Source: WJMT01 sp964456985 (GTDB taxonomy: Bacteria > Acidobacteriota > Aminicenantia > Aminicenantales > Aminicenantaceae). From it: 64,000 nucleotides of DNA. Shown in pieces: positions 24,938 to 32,704 of the stretch (its first letter is position 1; every line of letters begins with the position of its first letter). The notes under the pieces were generated by a model that ran no database searches, was not told the origin of the DNA, and saw only the letters and a program-made list of their open reading frames with translations. The position numbers and the translations under genes were made by a program. The stretch is taken from positions 24,236 through 88,235 of the forward strand of contig CAYWDH010000009.1 of the NCBI GenBank assembly GCA_964456985.1. Reading direction: 5' to 3'.

Positions 24938-26269
24938 ATGTTAGAACAAATATCCGAACGTCTTCAAAATGTCATGAAATATCTCCGCGGAGAGGGAAAG
25001 ATCACGGAGAGGAATATGCAGGAAGCCCTGAAGATGATGAGAATGGCTTTTCTTGAAGCGGATGTCAATTACAAAGTTGTCAAAGATTTTGAGGTCAAGG
25101 TCAAAGAGAAAGCTTTGGACCAAAAAGTACTGTCAAGTCTTTCTCCGGCTCAACATGTCATTAAGATCGTCAGGGATGAACTGACAGCGATGCTGGGGCA
25201 GAAAGAGCAAAATATAAATTATGCGGATACTCCCCCTTCTATCTTTATGCTGGTAGGGCTTCAGGGCACAGGGAAGACCACCACATGCGGGAAGCTGGCC
25301 CGGAGGGAAAAGGAGCTCAACCATAACCCGTTGATGGTTTCCTTTGATCTAAAAAGACCTGCAGCACAGGAGCAGATAAAAACAATAGCCAAGACTGTTC
25401 AGTCGTCTTTTTATGAGTTCTCAAAAAAACAGATGAATTCTCCTCATAAGGCATTAGAAGAGGTGGTCGCCTATGCTGAAAAAAACAATCATACTCCTCT
25501 TATTGTGGATACAGCCGGAAGGCTGCATATAGACGATGAGCTCATGGATGAGCTGAAGCTCGTCAGAGACAAACTGAATCCTGACGAGGTTATTTACATA
25601 GGGGATTCTATGACGGGACAGGATGCGGTTAGAAGCGCTTCTGTTTTTGAAGAAAGGATCGGATTGACTTCTATTATCCTGACAAAACTTGACGGAGATG
25701 CCAGAGGGGGAGCTGCCTTGTCCATAGTTGCCGTAACAGGGAAACCCATCAAGTTTATTGGGGTAGGTGAGAAATTCGATAAACTTGAAGTATTTCATCC
25801 TGACAGAATGTCATCTCGGATCATTGGAATGGGGGATATGCTGAGTTTTATAGAGAAAGCGGAAAAAGAAACAGATATGAAGCAAGCAGAGGAACTGGCA
25901 AAAAGGATGAGGAGGGAGGAGTTTACTCTTGAGGATTTTAAAAAACAGCTTGAGCAGATTAAGAAAATGGGCTCATTGTCTCAAATTTTACAATCCCTTC
26001 CATCCGGAGGTGTGTTTAAGAATATCAATAAGATGAATATAGACGACAAGAAGGTCAGTTATTTTGAGGCGATCATCAATTCTATGACTCCTGCGGAAAG
26101 GAACAATCCGAAGATAATAAACGGGAGCAGACGGTCACGTATCGCTAGGGGAAGCGGAAGACCTGTCGCTGAAGTCAACCAGCTGCTCAAACAATTTTTT
26201 GATATGAAGAAGATGATGAAGAAGTCAGTTTTTAAAAAAATGATGTCGTCTTTTCCTTCATCTCACTAA
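24938..26269 (+). CDS. ffh: Signal recognition particle protein Ffh
   Basis: A GTPase that binds signal peptides and 4.5S RNA to target membrane proteins cotranslationally to FtsY and the Sec translocon. The 443 residues show the N domain (LSERLQNV-type start LEQISERLQNVMKYLRG), G domain motifs GLQGTGKTTTCGKLA, DTAGRLHIDDELM and TKLDGDARGGAALS, and the methionine-rich M domain (IKKMGSLSQILQ, RIARGSGRPVAEVNQLLKQF). The C-terminal tail is Lys/Met-rich. Upstream AGAGGACTT is the ribosome site. The TAA stop is the first base triplet of repeat copy F. Confidence 0.97.
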   Translation: MLEQISERLQNVMKYLRGEGKITERNMQEALKMMRMAFLEADVNYKVVKDFEVKVKEKALDQKVLSSLSPAQHVIKIVRDELTAMLGQKEQNINYADTPPSIFMLVGLQGTGKTTTCGKLARREKELNHNPLMVSFDLKRPAAQEQIKTIAKTVQSSFYEFSKKQMNSPHKALEEVVAYAEKNNHTPLIVDTAGRLHIDDELMDELKLVRDKLNPDEVIYIGDSMTGQDAVRSASVFEERIGLTSIILTKLDGDARGGAALSIVAVTGKPIKFIGVGEKFDKLEVFHPDRMSSRIIGMGDMLSFIEKAEKETDMKQAEELAKRMRREEFTLEDFKKQLEQIKKMGSLSQILQSLPSGGVFKNINKMNIDDKKVSYFEAIINSMTPAERNNPKIINGSRRSRIARGSGRPVAEVNQLLKQFFDMKKMMKKSVFKKMMSSFPSSH

Positions 26270-26300
26270 ACCTGACCTATTCAGGTTCATCACAATAATG
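26267..26300. repeat. Dispersed TARCCTG/CAGGTTA repeat, copy F (minimal)
   Basis: TAAACCTGACCTATTCAGGTT begins with the ffh stop codon and contains perfect 7-bp arms AACCTGA/TCAGGTT separated by CCTAT. The body present in other copies is missing, apart from a TTCATCA trace. Confidence 0.6.
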
Positions 26301-26332
26301 AATACCTGCTAAACAGAATAAGTGATCATTCC

Positions 26333-26406
26333 GCGGCATATCTCCATCCTCGCTCCACCCATCCCCCCGTGGGGAACCCCTTACGCTGCGGGAGGAGACA
26401 CGCCGC
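26333..26406. other. GC-rich stem-loop between ffh and rpsP
   Basis: GCGGCATATCTCC (26333-26345) can pair with GGAGACACGCCGC (26394-26406) over about 13 positions with two mismatches. The C/G-rich loop contains CCCCCCGTGGGG. The segment is far more GC-rich than its surroundings and has no ORF. It could be a structured RNA or another mobile palindrome. It lacks the conserved SRP RNA tetraloop sequence, so it is not ffs. Confidence 0.45.
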
Positions 26407-26478
26407 TCCATCACTCTTCTTTGATTCATCTTTTTAATCCAGGTACTCATTTTTGTTCATCATCCCGTGTAAAATGAG

Positions 26479-26507
26479 TTGACTTATGGTCGAAATTTAG
26501 CTATTAT
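26479..26507 (+). promoter_or_regulatory. Sigma-70-type promoter for the rpsP operon
   Basis: TTGACT (26479-26484), a 17-nt spacer and TATTAT (26502-26507) lie about 36 nt before the rpsP start codon. This is the only good promoter upstream of the rpsP-khpA-trmD-rplS genes. Confidence 0.65.
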
Positions 26508-26543
26508 CTCAAAACAAATCATAAATGGAGTCAAATGTATTAG

Positions 26544-26807
26544 ATGGTTGCAATCAGATTAAGAAGACATGGAGCGAAGAAGCGGCCCTTTTATCGGATC
26601 GTAGTCATAGATTCCAGAAAACCGCGAGAAAGCAAGGCAAAGGAGACAATAGGATATTACAATCCTTTACAAGACCCTCCTGAGATTAACATTGATTTAG
26701 AAAGAGCGAGATATTGGATAAGTAAAGGAGCTCAAGCTTCTAATACAGTACGGTCTCTTTTAAATAAAATTTCTATGTCAGAGAAACAATCAGACAAACA
26801 AGCTTAA
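26544..26807 (+). CDS. rpsP: 30S ribosomal protein S16
   Basis: An 87-residue ribosomal protein with the S16 signature MVAIRLRRHGAKKRPFYRIV and VIDSRKPRESKAKETIGYYNP. It binds 16S rRNA early in 30S assembly. ATG 26544 is the only sensible start; GGAG lies 13 nt upstream, a long spacing. It heads the conserved rpsP-khpA-trmD-rplS cluster. The C-terminus (MSEKQSDKQA) is a short variable tail. Confidence 0.97.
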   Translation: MVAIRLRRHGAKKRPFYRIVVIDSRKPRESKAKETIGYYNPLQDPPEINIDLERARYWISKGAQASNTVRSLLNKISMSEKQSDKQA

Positions 26808-26818
26808 AGGAGGTTACA

Positions 26819-27052
26819 GTGCAAGAACTAGTTGAAATGATTGCTAAGTCATTGGTTGACAATCCGGACAAAGTAGTGGTTTCCCAACTAGAGGGGGAAC
26901 AGACCACAATTCTTGAACTTAAAGTTGCTCCGGAGGATTTAGGTAAAGTCATTGGAAAACAGGGAAGAACTGCAAGAGCTATCAGAGTTATACTTGGTGC
27001 AGCGGGCATGAAACTGAAAAGAAGATTCAATCTGGAAATTATCGAAAAGTAA
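26819..27052 (+). CDS. khpA: KH-domain RNA-binding protein KhpA
   Basis: A 77-residue single KH-domain protein with GKVIGKQGRTARAIRVIL (the GxxG loop is GKQG). In Gram-positive bacteria KhpA partners with KhpB/Jag and affects cell length and small-RNA binding; in other phyla its role is less clear. GTG start, preceded by a strong AAAGGAGG at about 26807-26814. The rpsP-khpA order is standard; rimM normally follows but is absent here. Confidence 0.93.
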   Translation: MQELVEMIAKSLVDNPDKVVVSQLEGEQTTILELKVAPEDLGKVIGKQGRTARAIRVILGAAGMKLKRRFNLEIIEK

Positions 27053-27289
27053 GGTATCAATCAGAAGCGGTAAAACAGCGAGAATTCAAAGGAGGAAAAA
27101 GGCAGGCTCAGAGAAAAAAGACACTTAAGCGGGAAGAGGGAGCCTTTGTTGCATTTGTTTTAAGAGAAAAGGCTTTACAAGCAGTTCTCAGAAAAGAGTG
27201 TGGGCAGGGGAAAATACTTCTGCATAATAAAAAGGTTGGATTCCACAAATAGTTAAGTGTCGTTATTTTAAAAGGATTTTCAGAGCGGG
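27053..27289. other. Unexplained 237-bp gap where rimM is expected
   Basis: Between khpA and trmD one plus-strand frame (ending TAG at 27250-27252) stays open from 26947, but it has no ATG, GTG or TTG. A Shine-Dalgarno-like AAGGAGGA at about 27089-27096 has no start codon after it. The conceptual peptide (REEGAFVAFVLREKALQAVL) is Lys/Arg-rich and does not look like RimM to me. It could be a decayed gene, a gene with a non-canonical start, or a structured leader for trmD. Confidence 0.5.
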
Positions 27290-28042
27290 ATGAGGTTTGA
27301 TATAATCACAATATTCCCAGAAGTATTTGAGAGTTATTTTTCGAAGGGAATCCTAGAGAAAGCTCTTAAAAAAGATTTATTTGAGATAAACATCCACAAT
27401 CTGAGAGATTATGCGAGAGATAAACATCATCAGGTGGATGATCGTCCTTTTGGAGGAAGTCAGGGAATGGTTTTCAAGCCCGAGCCGGTATTTCTTGCTG
27501 TAGAAGCGGTTAAAAAGGAGGCAGATGCTTTAGTATGCCTGCTGAGTCCAAAAGGAAAATGTTTTGACTCAAAAATGGCAGAACGATTTGCGAAATGTTC
27601 ACAGATAATACTTGTTTGCGGGCGCTATGAAGGAGTGGATGAAAGAGTAGCTCAAAACCTGGCTACAGATGAGATTTCCATAGGAGATTTTGTTTTGACT
27701 GGAGGAGAACTGGCTGCTATGGTTATTGTTGACAGTGTTTCAAGATTTTTTCCTGGAGTCGTAGGAAGATTGGAATCGGTAAAGCAGGACTCATTCTCAT
27801 CAGGCTTGCTGGATCATCCTCAGTTCACAAGGCCCAGATCTTTCAGAGGGCTTAAAGTCCCCGAGATTTTGTTTTCGGGAAATCACGAACAAATTGAGCG
27901 CTGGAGAAGGAAAAAGGCGCTTGAGAAGACCATGGACCTCAGGCCGGACCTTTTGAAGAACATAAAGCTTTCTGAACAAGATAAAGCCCTTATTGAAGAG
28001 TTAAGAAATGAAATGAAAGGCAGGAACAATGAATCTCATTGA
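27290..28042 (+). CDS. trmD: tRNA (guanine-N1)-methyltransferase
   Basis: Methylates G37 at N1 in tRNAs to prevent frameshifting, using S-adenosylmethionine bound in a trefoil knot. The 250 residues begin MRFDIITIFPEVFESYF and include DDRPFGGSQGMVFKPEP, LLSPKGKCFD, CGRYEGVDERV and the knot motif EISIGDFVLTGGELAAMV. Length is normal. It overlaps rplS by 14 bp. The leader contains the unexplained gap described at 27053-27289. Confidence 0.97.
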   Translation: MRFDIITIFPEVFESYFSKGILEKALKKDLFEINIHNLRDYARDKHHQVDDRPFGGSQGMVFKPEPVFLAVEAVKKEADALVCLLSPKGKCFDSKMAERFAKCSQIILVCGRYEGVDERVAQNLATDEISIGDFVLTGGELAAMVIVDSVSRFFPGVVGRLESVKQDSFSSGLLDHPQFTRPRSFRGLKVPEILFSGNHEQIERWRRKKALEKTMDLRPDLLKNIKLSEQDKALIEELRNEMKGRNNESH

Positions 28043-28370
28043 TTTAGTAGAGAAAGAAATGATAAAGGAAGACAGGGATAATTTTAATGTAGGGGATACT
28101 ATAGAGGTTCATGTGATCATAAGAGAAGGAGACAAAGAGAGAGTCCAGGTGTTTAAAGGTGATGTCATTTCGAAAAGAGGCTCGGGTGCGAAAAAGATGT
28201 TTACTGTCAGGAAAATTTCTTTTGGCATAGGAGTAGAGAGAATATTTCCGCTTTATTCCCAAAGCATAAAGAAAATAGAAGTTGTTAGAAAAGGAAGAGT
28301 GAGAAGGTCCAAATTATATTACTTGCGTCATTTGAAAGGTAAAGCGGCCAATATAAAAGAATCCAGGTAG
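28029..28370 (+). CDS. rplS: 50S ribosomal protein L19
   Basis: A 113-residue ribosomal protein at the subunit interface. The diagnostic L19 block is visible: FKGDVISKRGSGAKKMFTVR, SFGIGVERIFPLYS and VVRKGRVRRSKLYYLR. The start overlaps the end of trmD; AAAGGCAGGAACA precedes the ATG. A short gap separates it from rnhB. Confidence 0.97.
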   Translation: MNLIDLVEKEMIKEDRDNFNVGDTIEVHVIIREGDKERVQVFKGDVISKRGSGAKKMFTVRKISFGIGVERIFPLYSQSIKKIEVVRKGRVRRSKLYYLRHLKGKAANIKESR

Positions 28371-28407
28371 TTTGTTGTTTGCTGTGGTTGAGGCTCTATC
28401 TTTATGT

Positions 28408-28413
28408 TATGAT
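28408..28413 (+). promoter_or_regulatory. Possible -10 element for rnhB, predicted leaderless
   Basis: TATGAT lies 8 nt before the GTG start of rnhB, which lacks a Shine-Dalgarno. The -35 region is poor, so this is a weak call that gains support only from the same spacing at other genes in the window. Confidence 0.3.
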
Positions 28414-28421
28414 GATAGAAA

Positions 28422-29048
28422 GTGGCTGATTTTCATATAGAAAGGCAAATTGCAAAAAGAGGGTTTAAGAATATAGCTGGAATAGATGAAGTTGGAAGGG
28501 GAGCTCTGTTTGGGCCGGTTGTATCTGCAGCTGTTATGTTTTCTCCCTCTTGTGTACATAGTACTCCTCAAGGATGGTTAAAGGAAATCAATGATTCAAA
28601 ACTTCTTTCTGAAAAAAAAAGAAGAAGACTTTCACTTTTAATATTAAAGAATGCTTGTTCCGTTGGGATAGGAGTTTCCACAAACTTAGAAATTGATAGA
28701 AAAAATATTTTATGGGCTTCAAAAGAATCCATGAAAAGAGCTGTTGAAAACATGGCAGGGGAAGTTGATTTTCTTTTAGTTGACGGATTAGAGCTTAATG
28801 ATGTAAATTGTTATCAGAAGAGAGTTTATCAAGGAGACCAGAAAAGTATTTCGATCGCAGCTGCATCCATTGTGGCAAAGGTTTTGAGGGATCAGATGAT
28901 AGTCAGGCTGAGTCAGATGTTCAGAGGGTATTTGCTGGAGAAAAATAAGGGGTACGGAACCAGGGAGCATTATAGAGCATTAGAAAAACTCGGACCGACT
29001 GTTTTTCATAGGTCTTCCTTTAGATTGAAATGTGAAAAAGAAAGATGA
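28422..29048 (+). CDS. rnhB: Ribonuclease HII
   Basis: Removes ribonucleotides from DNA and cleaves RNA-DNA hybrids at DNA-RNA junctions. The 208 residues contain AGIDEVGRGALFGPVV with the first two catalytic acids, NDSKLLSEKKRRR, FLLVDGLEL with the third acid, and ASIVAKVLRDQM with the fourth. HRSSFRLK closes the protein. GTG start with no ribosome site. The rplS-rnhB order is common in many bacteria. Its stop overlaps the next start (ATGA). Confidence 0.95.
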   Translation: MADFHIERQIAKRGFKNIAGIDEVGRGALFGPVVSAAVMFSPSCVHSTPQGWLKEINDSKLLSEKKRRRLSLLILKNACSVGIGVSTNLEIDRKNILWASKESMKRAVENMAGEVDFLLVDGLELNDVNCYQKRVYQGDQKSISIAAASIVAKVLRDQMIVRLSQMFRGYLLEKNKGYGTREHYRALEKLGPTVFHRSSFRLKCEKER

Positions 29049-31150
29049 CTGATAAAGAAGAAAGGCAAAAAATAGAAGCCAGGGCAAAAAAACTAGTTAA
29101 AAAGGGGAAGACTGCTGAGGCTGTCACAGAATATAAAAAATTATTGAACGGAAGCGAACAGGATATTCCTATTAGGAATACAATTGGAGACCTGTATGTA
29201 AAATCGGGTCAGAGAAAAAAAGCGGTCGCAGAGTTTGAAAATATCGCCAATTTGTATGAAGAAAAAGGCATTTACTCCAAGTCCATTGCCACCCTTAAAC
29301 GGATTGCCAGGATAGAACCAGAGAACCTTGATATATCCAGAAGACTCGCAGACCTTTATAAAAGCCGGGGATTTAAGTCTGAAGCTCTTGTTGAATATTC
29401 GAAACTGGCAAAGGAGTTAAAGAAAAGCAAGAAGAGTAAAGAAGCCATTGAGATGTATGAAGCTGTGCTCAAACTTAATGAAGAGGATATGGAATCAAGA
29501 GAGGTATTGGCAGGATTGTATGAAAAGGAAGGGAAAATTGATAGTGCTATCGAAAAATTGAATGAGGTTGCAGAATACAAGATCAGTAAAGAAGACTTGA
29601 AGGACGCGCATAAAGCATTACAAAAAGCAAGAGACTTGAGAGAGGACTATCCCCGTACGTTGACCAATATCATTGAGATATATAAAAGAGAAGACAAGAG
29701 AAAGGAAGCTTTCAAGCTTATTAATGAGATCCTTAAGAAGGACGAAAAAAATTTAAGAGCGCTTTATATTTTAGGCAAGCTTTATTTGGAAGAGAAAAAC
29801 AATAACAAAGCAAAAGAAGTATTTTTACGGATCACAGCCGAAAGCCCAAAGGATATTGATGCGAGAGTGAAACTGGGAAAGCTGTTCATTGAAGAGGGAG
29901 ATCTTGATAAAGCATTTGAATATTACGAGCCTGTTGTCGATCTGCTAGCAAGGAAGAAAAAGGAAGGCAAGGCTATCGGTCTTTTGGGTCTTATATTGTC
30001 AGGCAGAAAACCTCACGTAAGGACTCTTGAGAAACTGGCTGATCTTTACAGATCCAAAGGAAACAAAGACAATCTTGAAATTGTGAACAGACTCATTTTA
30101 AGCGAATACAGAAAAAAGCAGGAAAAAGAAAAAATGATTTCAGTTTTGGGAGAGCTGCTCAATCTCTTTCCGGAGAAAGAAGAATATTTCAGCGAATACA
30201 AGAAAACAAAAAAAGAGCTCGGACTGCTGGAGGAGGATGAAGAGGCCTCTCTCAATGTCAGTGAGATTGAAGAACTCATAGAGACAACTCTTGCTAAAGT
30301 AGATTTGTATATTGAACAAGGCCTTATAAAGAACGCACGGAGAATCCTTCAAAACCTAAACATCAGGTATCCGGATCATGAAAAAATAACCGGAAAGATA
30401 GAAGAGCTGGAGGTTGCCGCTTCAGAAGTTCACATTGAAGATATCCCATCACGTTTGGGCGAAGTGAAGAAGAAAGAAACGGAGTTGTTCGGAGAAGTCA
30501 AGAAACCTCCCTATCCTTCTGAACCCGCTTCATTAAGGCCTGATTCTGAGGAAAAATTAACAGCCGCTGATATTTTTGCGGAAACAGATATTATTCCGAT
30601 TGTCTCAAAAGAAGACGGTGATAAGAAATATTATGACCTTGCCCACAGACCTGACGAAGAAATAGAAGCGATTAAAGACATTTATAACTACCAGTTGAGA
30701 GGAGACACAACGATTGTGGAGAAAGCTCTTTCAGATATTGTATCCGATTTCCGCAAAGCTCTGGATGAAAAGGTCGGGAAAGAAGACTATGACAGCCATT
30801 ATAATCTTGCCTTAGCCTTTATGGAACAGGGATTGTTTGATGAAGCTGTCGAGGAAGCTAAAATTGCCTCTAAGGACGAAAAAATAGCCGCAGATAGTTT
30901 TCATGTCATCAGCTCCTGTTTCCGTAAGAAAAAGGATTTTAAGCAAGCTCTCAAATGGCTGCAAAAGGAGCTTGATTTGATTGAAGAGGACACAGAGCCA
31001 GCCTATTCTCTTAAATATGAGATCGCTTCTGTTTATGAGGATTTAGGTGAGTCTAAGAAAGCCCTGAGCTTGTATAAAGAAGTGAGACAGTGGAATAAAG
31101 ATTACAGAAAAGTTAAGGAAAAGATAAATAAAATAAAAAAGAAAACATAA
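29045..31150 (+). CDS. Large TPR-repeat protein
   Basis: A 701-residue cytoplasmic protein (no signal peptide) made almost entirely of TPR hairpins, with consensus pieces such as IRNTIGDLYVKSGQRKKAVA, LKLNEEDMESREVLAGLYEK and YNLALAFMEQGLFDEAVEEA. An acidic linker near residues 400-540 contains an unusual Glu/Pro-rich stretch. It probably scaffolds a complex; similar proteins accompany gliding-motility, type IV pilus or Frz-like systems in other bacteria (inference). It overlaps rnhB by 4 bp and is followed by a sigma-54 activator gene. Its charge (many Lys and Glu) is typical of the family. Confidence 0.82.
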   Translation: MTDKEERQKIEARAKKLVKKGKTAEAVTEYKKLLNGSEQDIPIRNTIGDLYVKSGQRKKAVAEFENIANLYEEKGIYSKSIATLKRIARIEPENLDISRRLADLYKSRGFKSEALVEYSKLAKELKKSKKSKEAIEMYEAVLKLNEEDMESREVLAGLYEKEGKIDSAIEKLNEVAEYKISKEDLKDAHKALQKARDLREDYPRTLTNIIEIYKREDKRKEAFKLINEILKKDEKNLRALYILGKLYLEEKNNNKAKEVFLRITAESPKDIDARVKLGKLFIEEGDLDKAFEYYEPVVDLLARKKKEGKAIGLLGLILSGRKPHVRTLEKLADLYRSKGNKDNLEIVNRLILSEYRKKQEKEKMISVLGELLNLFPEKEEYFSEYKKTKKELGLLEEDEEASLNVSEIEELIETTLAKVDLYIEQGLIKNARRILQNLNIRYPDHEKITGKIEELEVAASEVHIEDIPSRLGEVKKKETELFGEVKKPPYPSEPASLRPDSEEKLTAADIFAETDIIPIVSKEDGDKKYYDLAHRPDEEIEAIKDIYNYQLRGDTTIVEKALSDIVSDFRKALDEKVGKEDYDSHYNLALAFMEQGLFDEAVEEAKIASKDEKIAADSFHVISSCFRKKKDFKQALKWLQKELDLIEEDTEPAYSLKYEIASVYEDLGESKKALSLYKEVRQWNKDYRKVKEKINKIKKKT

Positions 31151-31252
31151 TTCTTCCCTCTCTTACTATCCTTCCCTTTCTGTGCCTGTATAAAAGATCA
31201 GAAGTGAGAAAATACAGATCTATTTTCGTTATCTAAATTGGAGTTGAAGGGT

Positions 31253-32245
31253 ATGGTCCATACAGAAATCATTCAAAGAGAGGGAATGGTTCCGGTTTCA
31301 GAAGATTTTCAGATTGTGGGCAAAAGCCTCTCCATACAAAAAATCTTCCGATTCATTCATAAGGTAAAGGACGTAAATGCCCCTGTTTTTATAAGTGGAG
31401 AGAGCGGGACGGGAAAAGAACTGGTGGCAAGGAATATCCATTTGATGGGAATAAGAAAAAAAGAAAATTTTGTCGCTTTAAACTGCGGGGCTATCCCTGA
31501 GAACCTTTTAGAGAGTGAGTTGTTTGGATACAGAAGGGGTTCTTTCACAGGTGCTTTGAGAGATAAACAGGGGCTTATAGAAGAAGCGGACAAAGGGATT
31601 CTATTTCTTGATGAGATCTGTGATTTATCTCCTATGCTCCAATCTAAGCTTTTGCGTGTTCTTCAGGAGAAAGAGCTCCGGAGAATCGGTGAGAACAGAC
31701 CGCGCCCTGTCGATATAAAAATCATAAGCGCGACAAATAAAAATATAGAAAAAGAGGTTGAAAAAGAAAGATTCCGTGAAGATTTGTATTACCGGCTTAA
31801 AATAATTTCTATTAAACTTCCGCCTTTAAAAGACAGGGGATGTGATATTTTATACCTCCTTGAATACTTCACAGAGAAATTCAGCAGGGAAATGAATTTA
31901 AGAAAACTCCGATTTTCTTCCGAAGCCCTGGATTTTCTGCTGCACTATTCCTGGCCAGGAAATGTAAGGGAACTCAGGAATGAAGTGCTGAGATGTATTG
32001 TTTTGAGACAGGAGTCGGCTGTCATTTCTGAGAAAGACCTGTCCAGGAAGATATGTTCCGGGATAAAAAAAGCAAGTCCGATTTCTTATGGTTTTTTTGC
32101 CGCTAGGGCAGAGTTTGAAAGAAAGTATTTAAACCAGGCCTTGGCTCGTTTTAATTATAATCAGACTCAGACGGCTGAAAAAATCGGATTGAGCCGTCAG
32201 GGTCTTTTTAAACTTATAAAAAAACACCGGATTGAGATGCCTTGA
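31253..32245 (+). CDS. Sigma-54-dependent transcriptional activator lacking a receiver domain
   Basis: 330 residues. There is only a short N-terminus before the AAA+ domain: Walker A GESGTGKELVARNIH, sigma-54 contact loop FGYRRGSFTGA (GSFTGA instead of the usual GAFTGA), Walker B GILFLDEICDL, and YRLKIISIKLPPLKDR. The arginine-finger region and SWPGNVRELRN follow, and a Fis-type helix-turn-helix ends the protein (QTQTAEKIGLSRQGLFKLIK). Without a sensory domain it may be constitutive or controlled by a partner, as in PspF (family knowledge). ATG 31253 was chosen over TTG 31238 because of GGAG 9 nt upstream. Confidence 0.92.
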   Translation: MVHTEIIQREGMVPVSEDFQIVGKSLSIQKIFRFIHKVKDVNAPVFISGESGTGKELVARNIHLMGIRKKENFVALNCGAIPENLLESELFGYRRGSFTGALRDKQGLIEEADKGILFLDEICDLSPMLQSKLLRVLQEKELRRIGENRPRPVDIKIISATNKNIEKEVEKERFREDLYYRLKIISIKLPPLKDRGCDILYLLEYFTEKFSREMNLRKLRFSSEALDFLLHYSWPGNVRELRNEVLRCIVLRQESAVISEKDLSRKICSGIKKASPISYGFFAARAEFERKYLNQALARFNYNQTQTAEKIGLSRQGLFKLIKKHRIEMP

Positions 32246-32262
32246 TTCGTCTGAATTTCATT

Positions 32263-32321
32263 TATCCTGCATTATTCATAAAAAAATGGCGATGTTCATT
32301 TTGTTTATCATCTAGGTTAAA
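32263..32321. repeat. Dispersed TARCCTG/CAGGTTA repeat, copy G (59 bp)
   Basis: TATCCTGCATTATTCATA, AAAAATGGCGATGTTCATT and TTTATCATCTAGGTTAAA form one compact element in the opposite orientation to copy A. It aligns almost end to end with copy J, so about 57-59 bp is the basic unit length. Confidence 0.8.
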
Positions 32322-32401
32322 CCTCAGCAGCTCCACCCCCTGAATGAAATCCGGGCGATTTGACTTGAATGATTTTTAAATTTCTGTTAGATTTTGTCAA
32401 A

Positions 32402-32692
32402 ATGAATAAGAGAAACAATAAAAAGGATTCTATTGTATTCAAGGCGGAATGCCCCTGCTGCGGGTCCCTCTTATGGATAGATTCCACTAATAAGGAAGTC
32501 ATAAGATTTGACAGAAAGAAGAAAAAAAGAGGAAGCCTGGATGACCTTCTTTTAAAAGAGAGAAAGAGAAAAGCGGGCTTTGAAGCTAGATTTGAGTCTA
32601 CAGCGGAGTTAGCAAGGGAAAGGCAGAAAGAAGCCCAAAAAAAATACAGGGAAGCCTTAAAACGTTTGGAAAAAACGGAGGATGAAGATTAA
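32402..32692 (+). CDS. Small zinc-ribbon protein of unknown function
   Basis: A 96-residue protein (107 if started at ATG 32369). The N-terminal half has a two-cysteine knuckle, AECPCCGSLLWIDSTNKEVI; only one CxxC is present, so zinc binding would need a partner or dimer. The C-terminal half is a highly charged helix (RFESTAELARERQKEAQKKY) likely to form a coiled coil. No Shine-Dalgarno; a weak -10 (TAGATT) ends 8 nt before ATG 32402, which is why I prefer that start. Similar short zinc-ribbon/coiled-coil proteins are widespread but uncharacterised. Confidence 0.65.
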   Translation: MNKRNNKKDSIVFKAECPCCGSLLWIDSTNKEVIRFDRKKKKRGSLDDLLLKERKRKAGFEARFESTAELARERQKEAQKKYREALKRLEKTEDED

Positions 32693-32704
32693 GGGGATTT
32701 GGAT

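Noticed and set aside
26270..26543. Possible 4.5S/SRP RNA gene next to ffh
   Set aside because: The GC-rich hairpin lacks the conserved GGAA tetraloop and internal loop sequences of SRP RNA on either strand.
27053..27252. Calling a rimM pseudogene in the khpA-trmD gap
   Set aside because: The open frame shows no RimM motif that I can recognise, so only the absence is reported.
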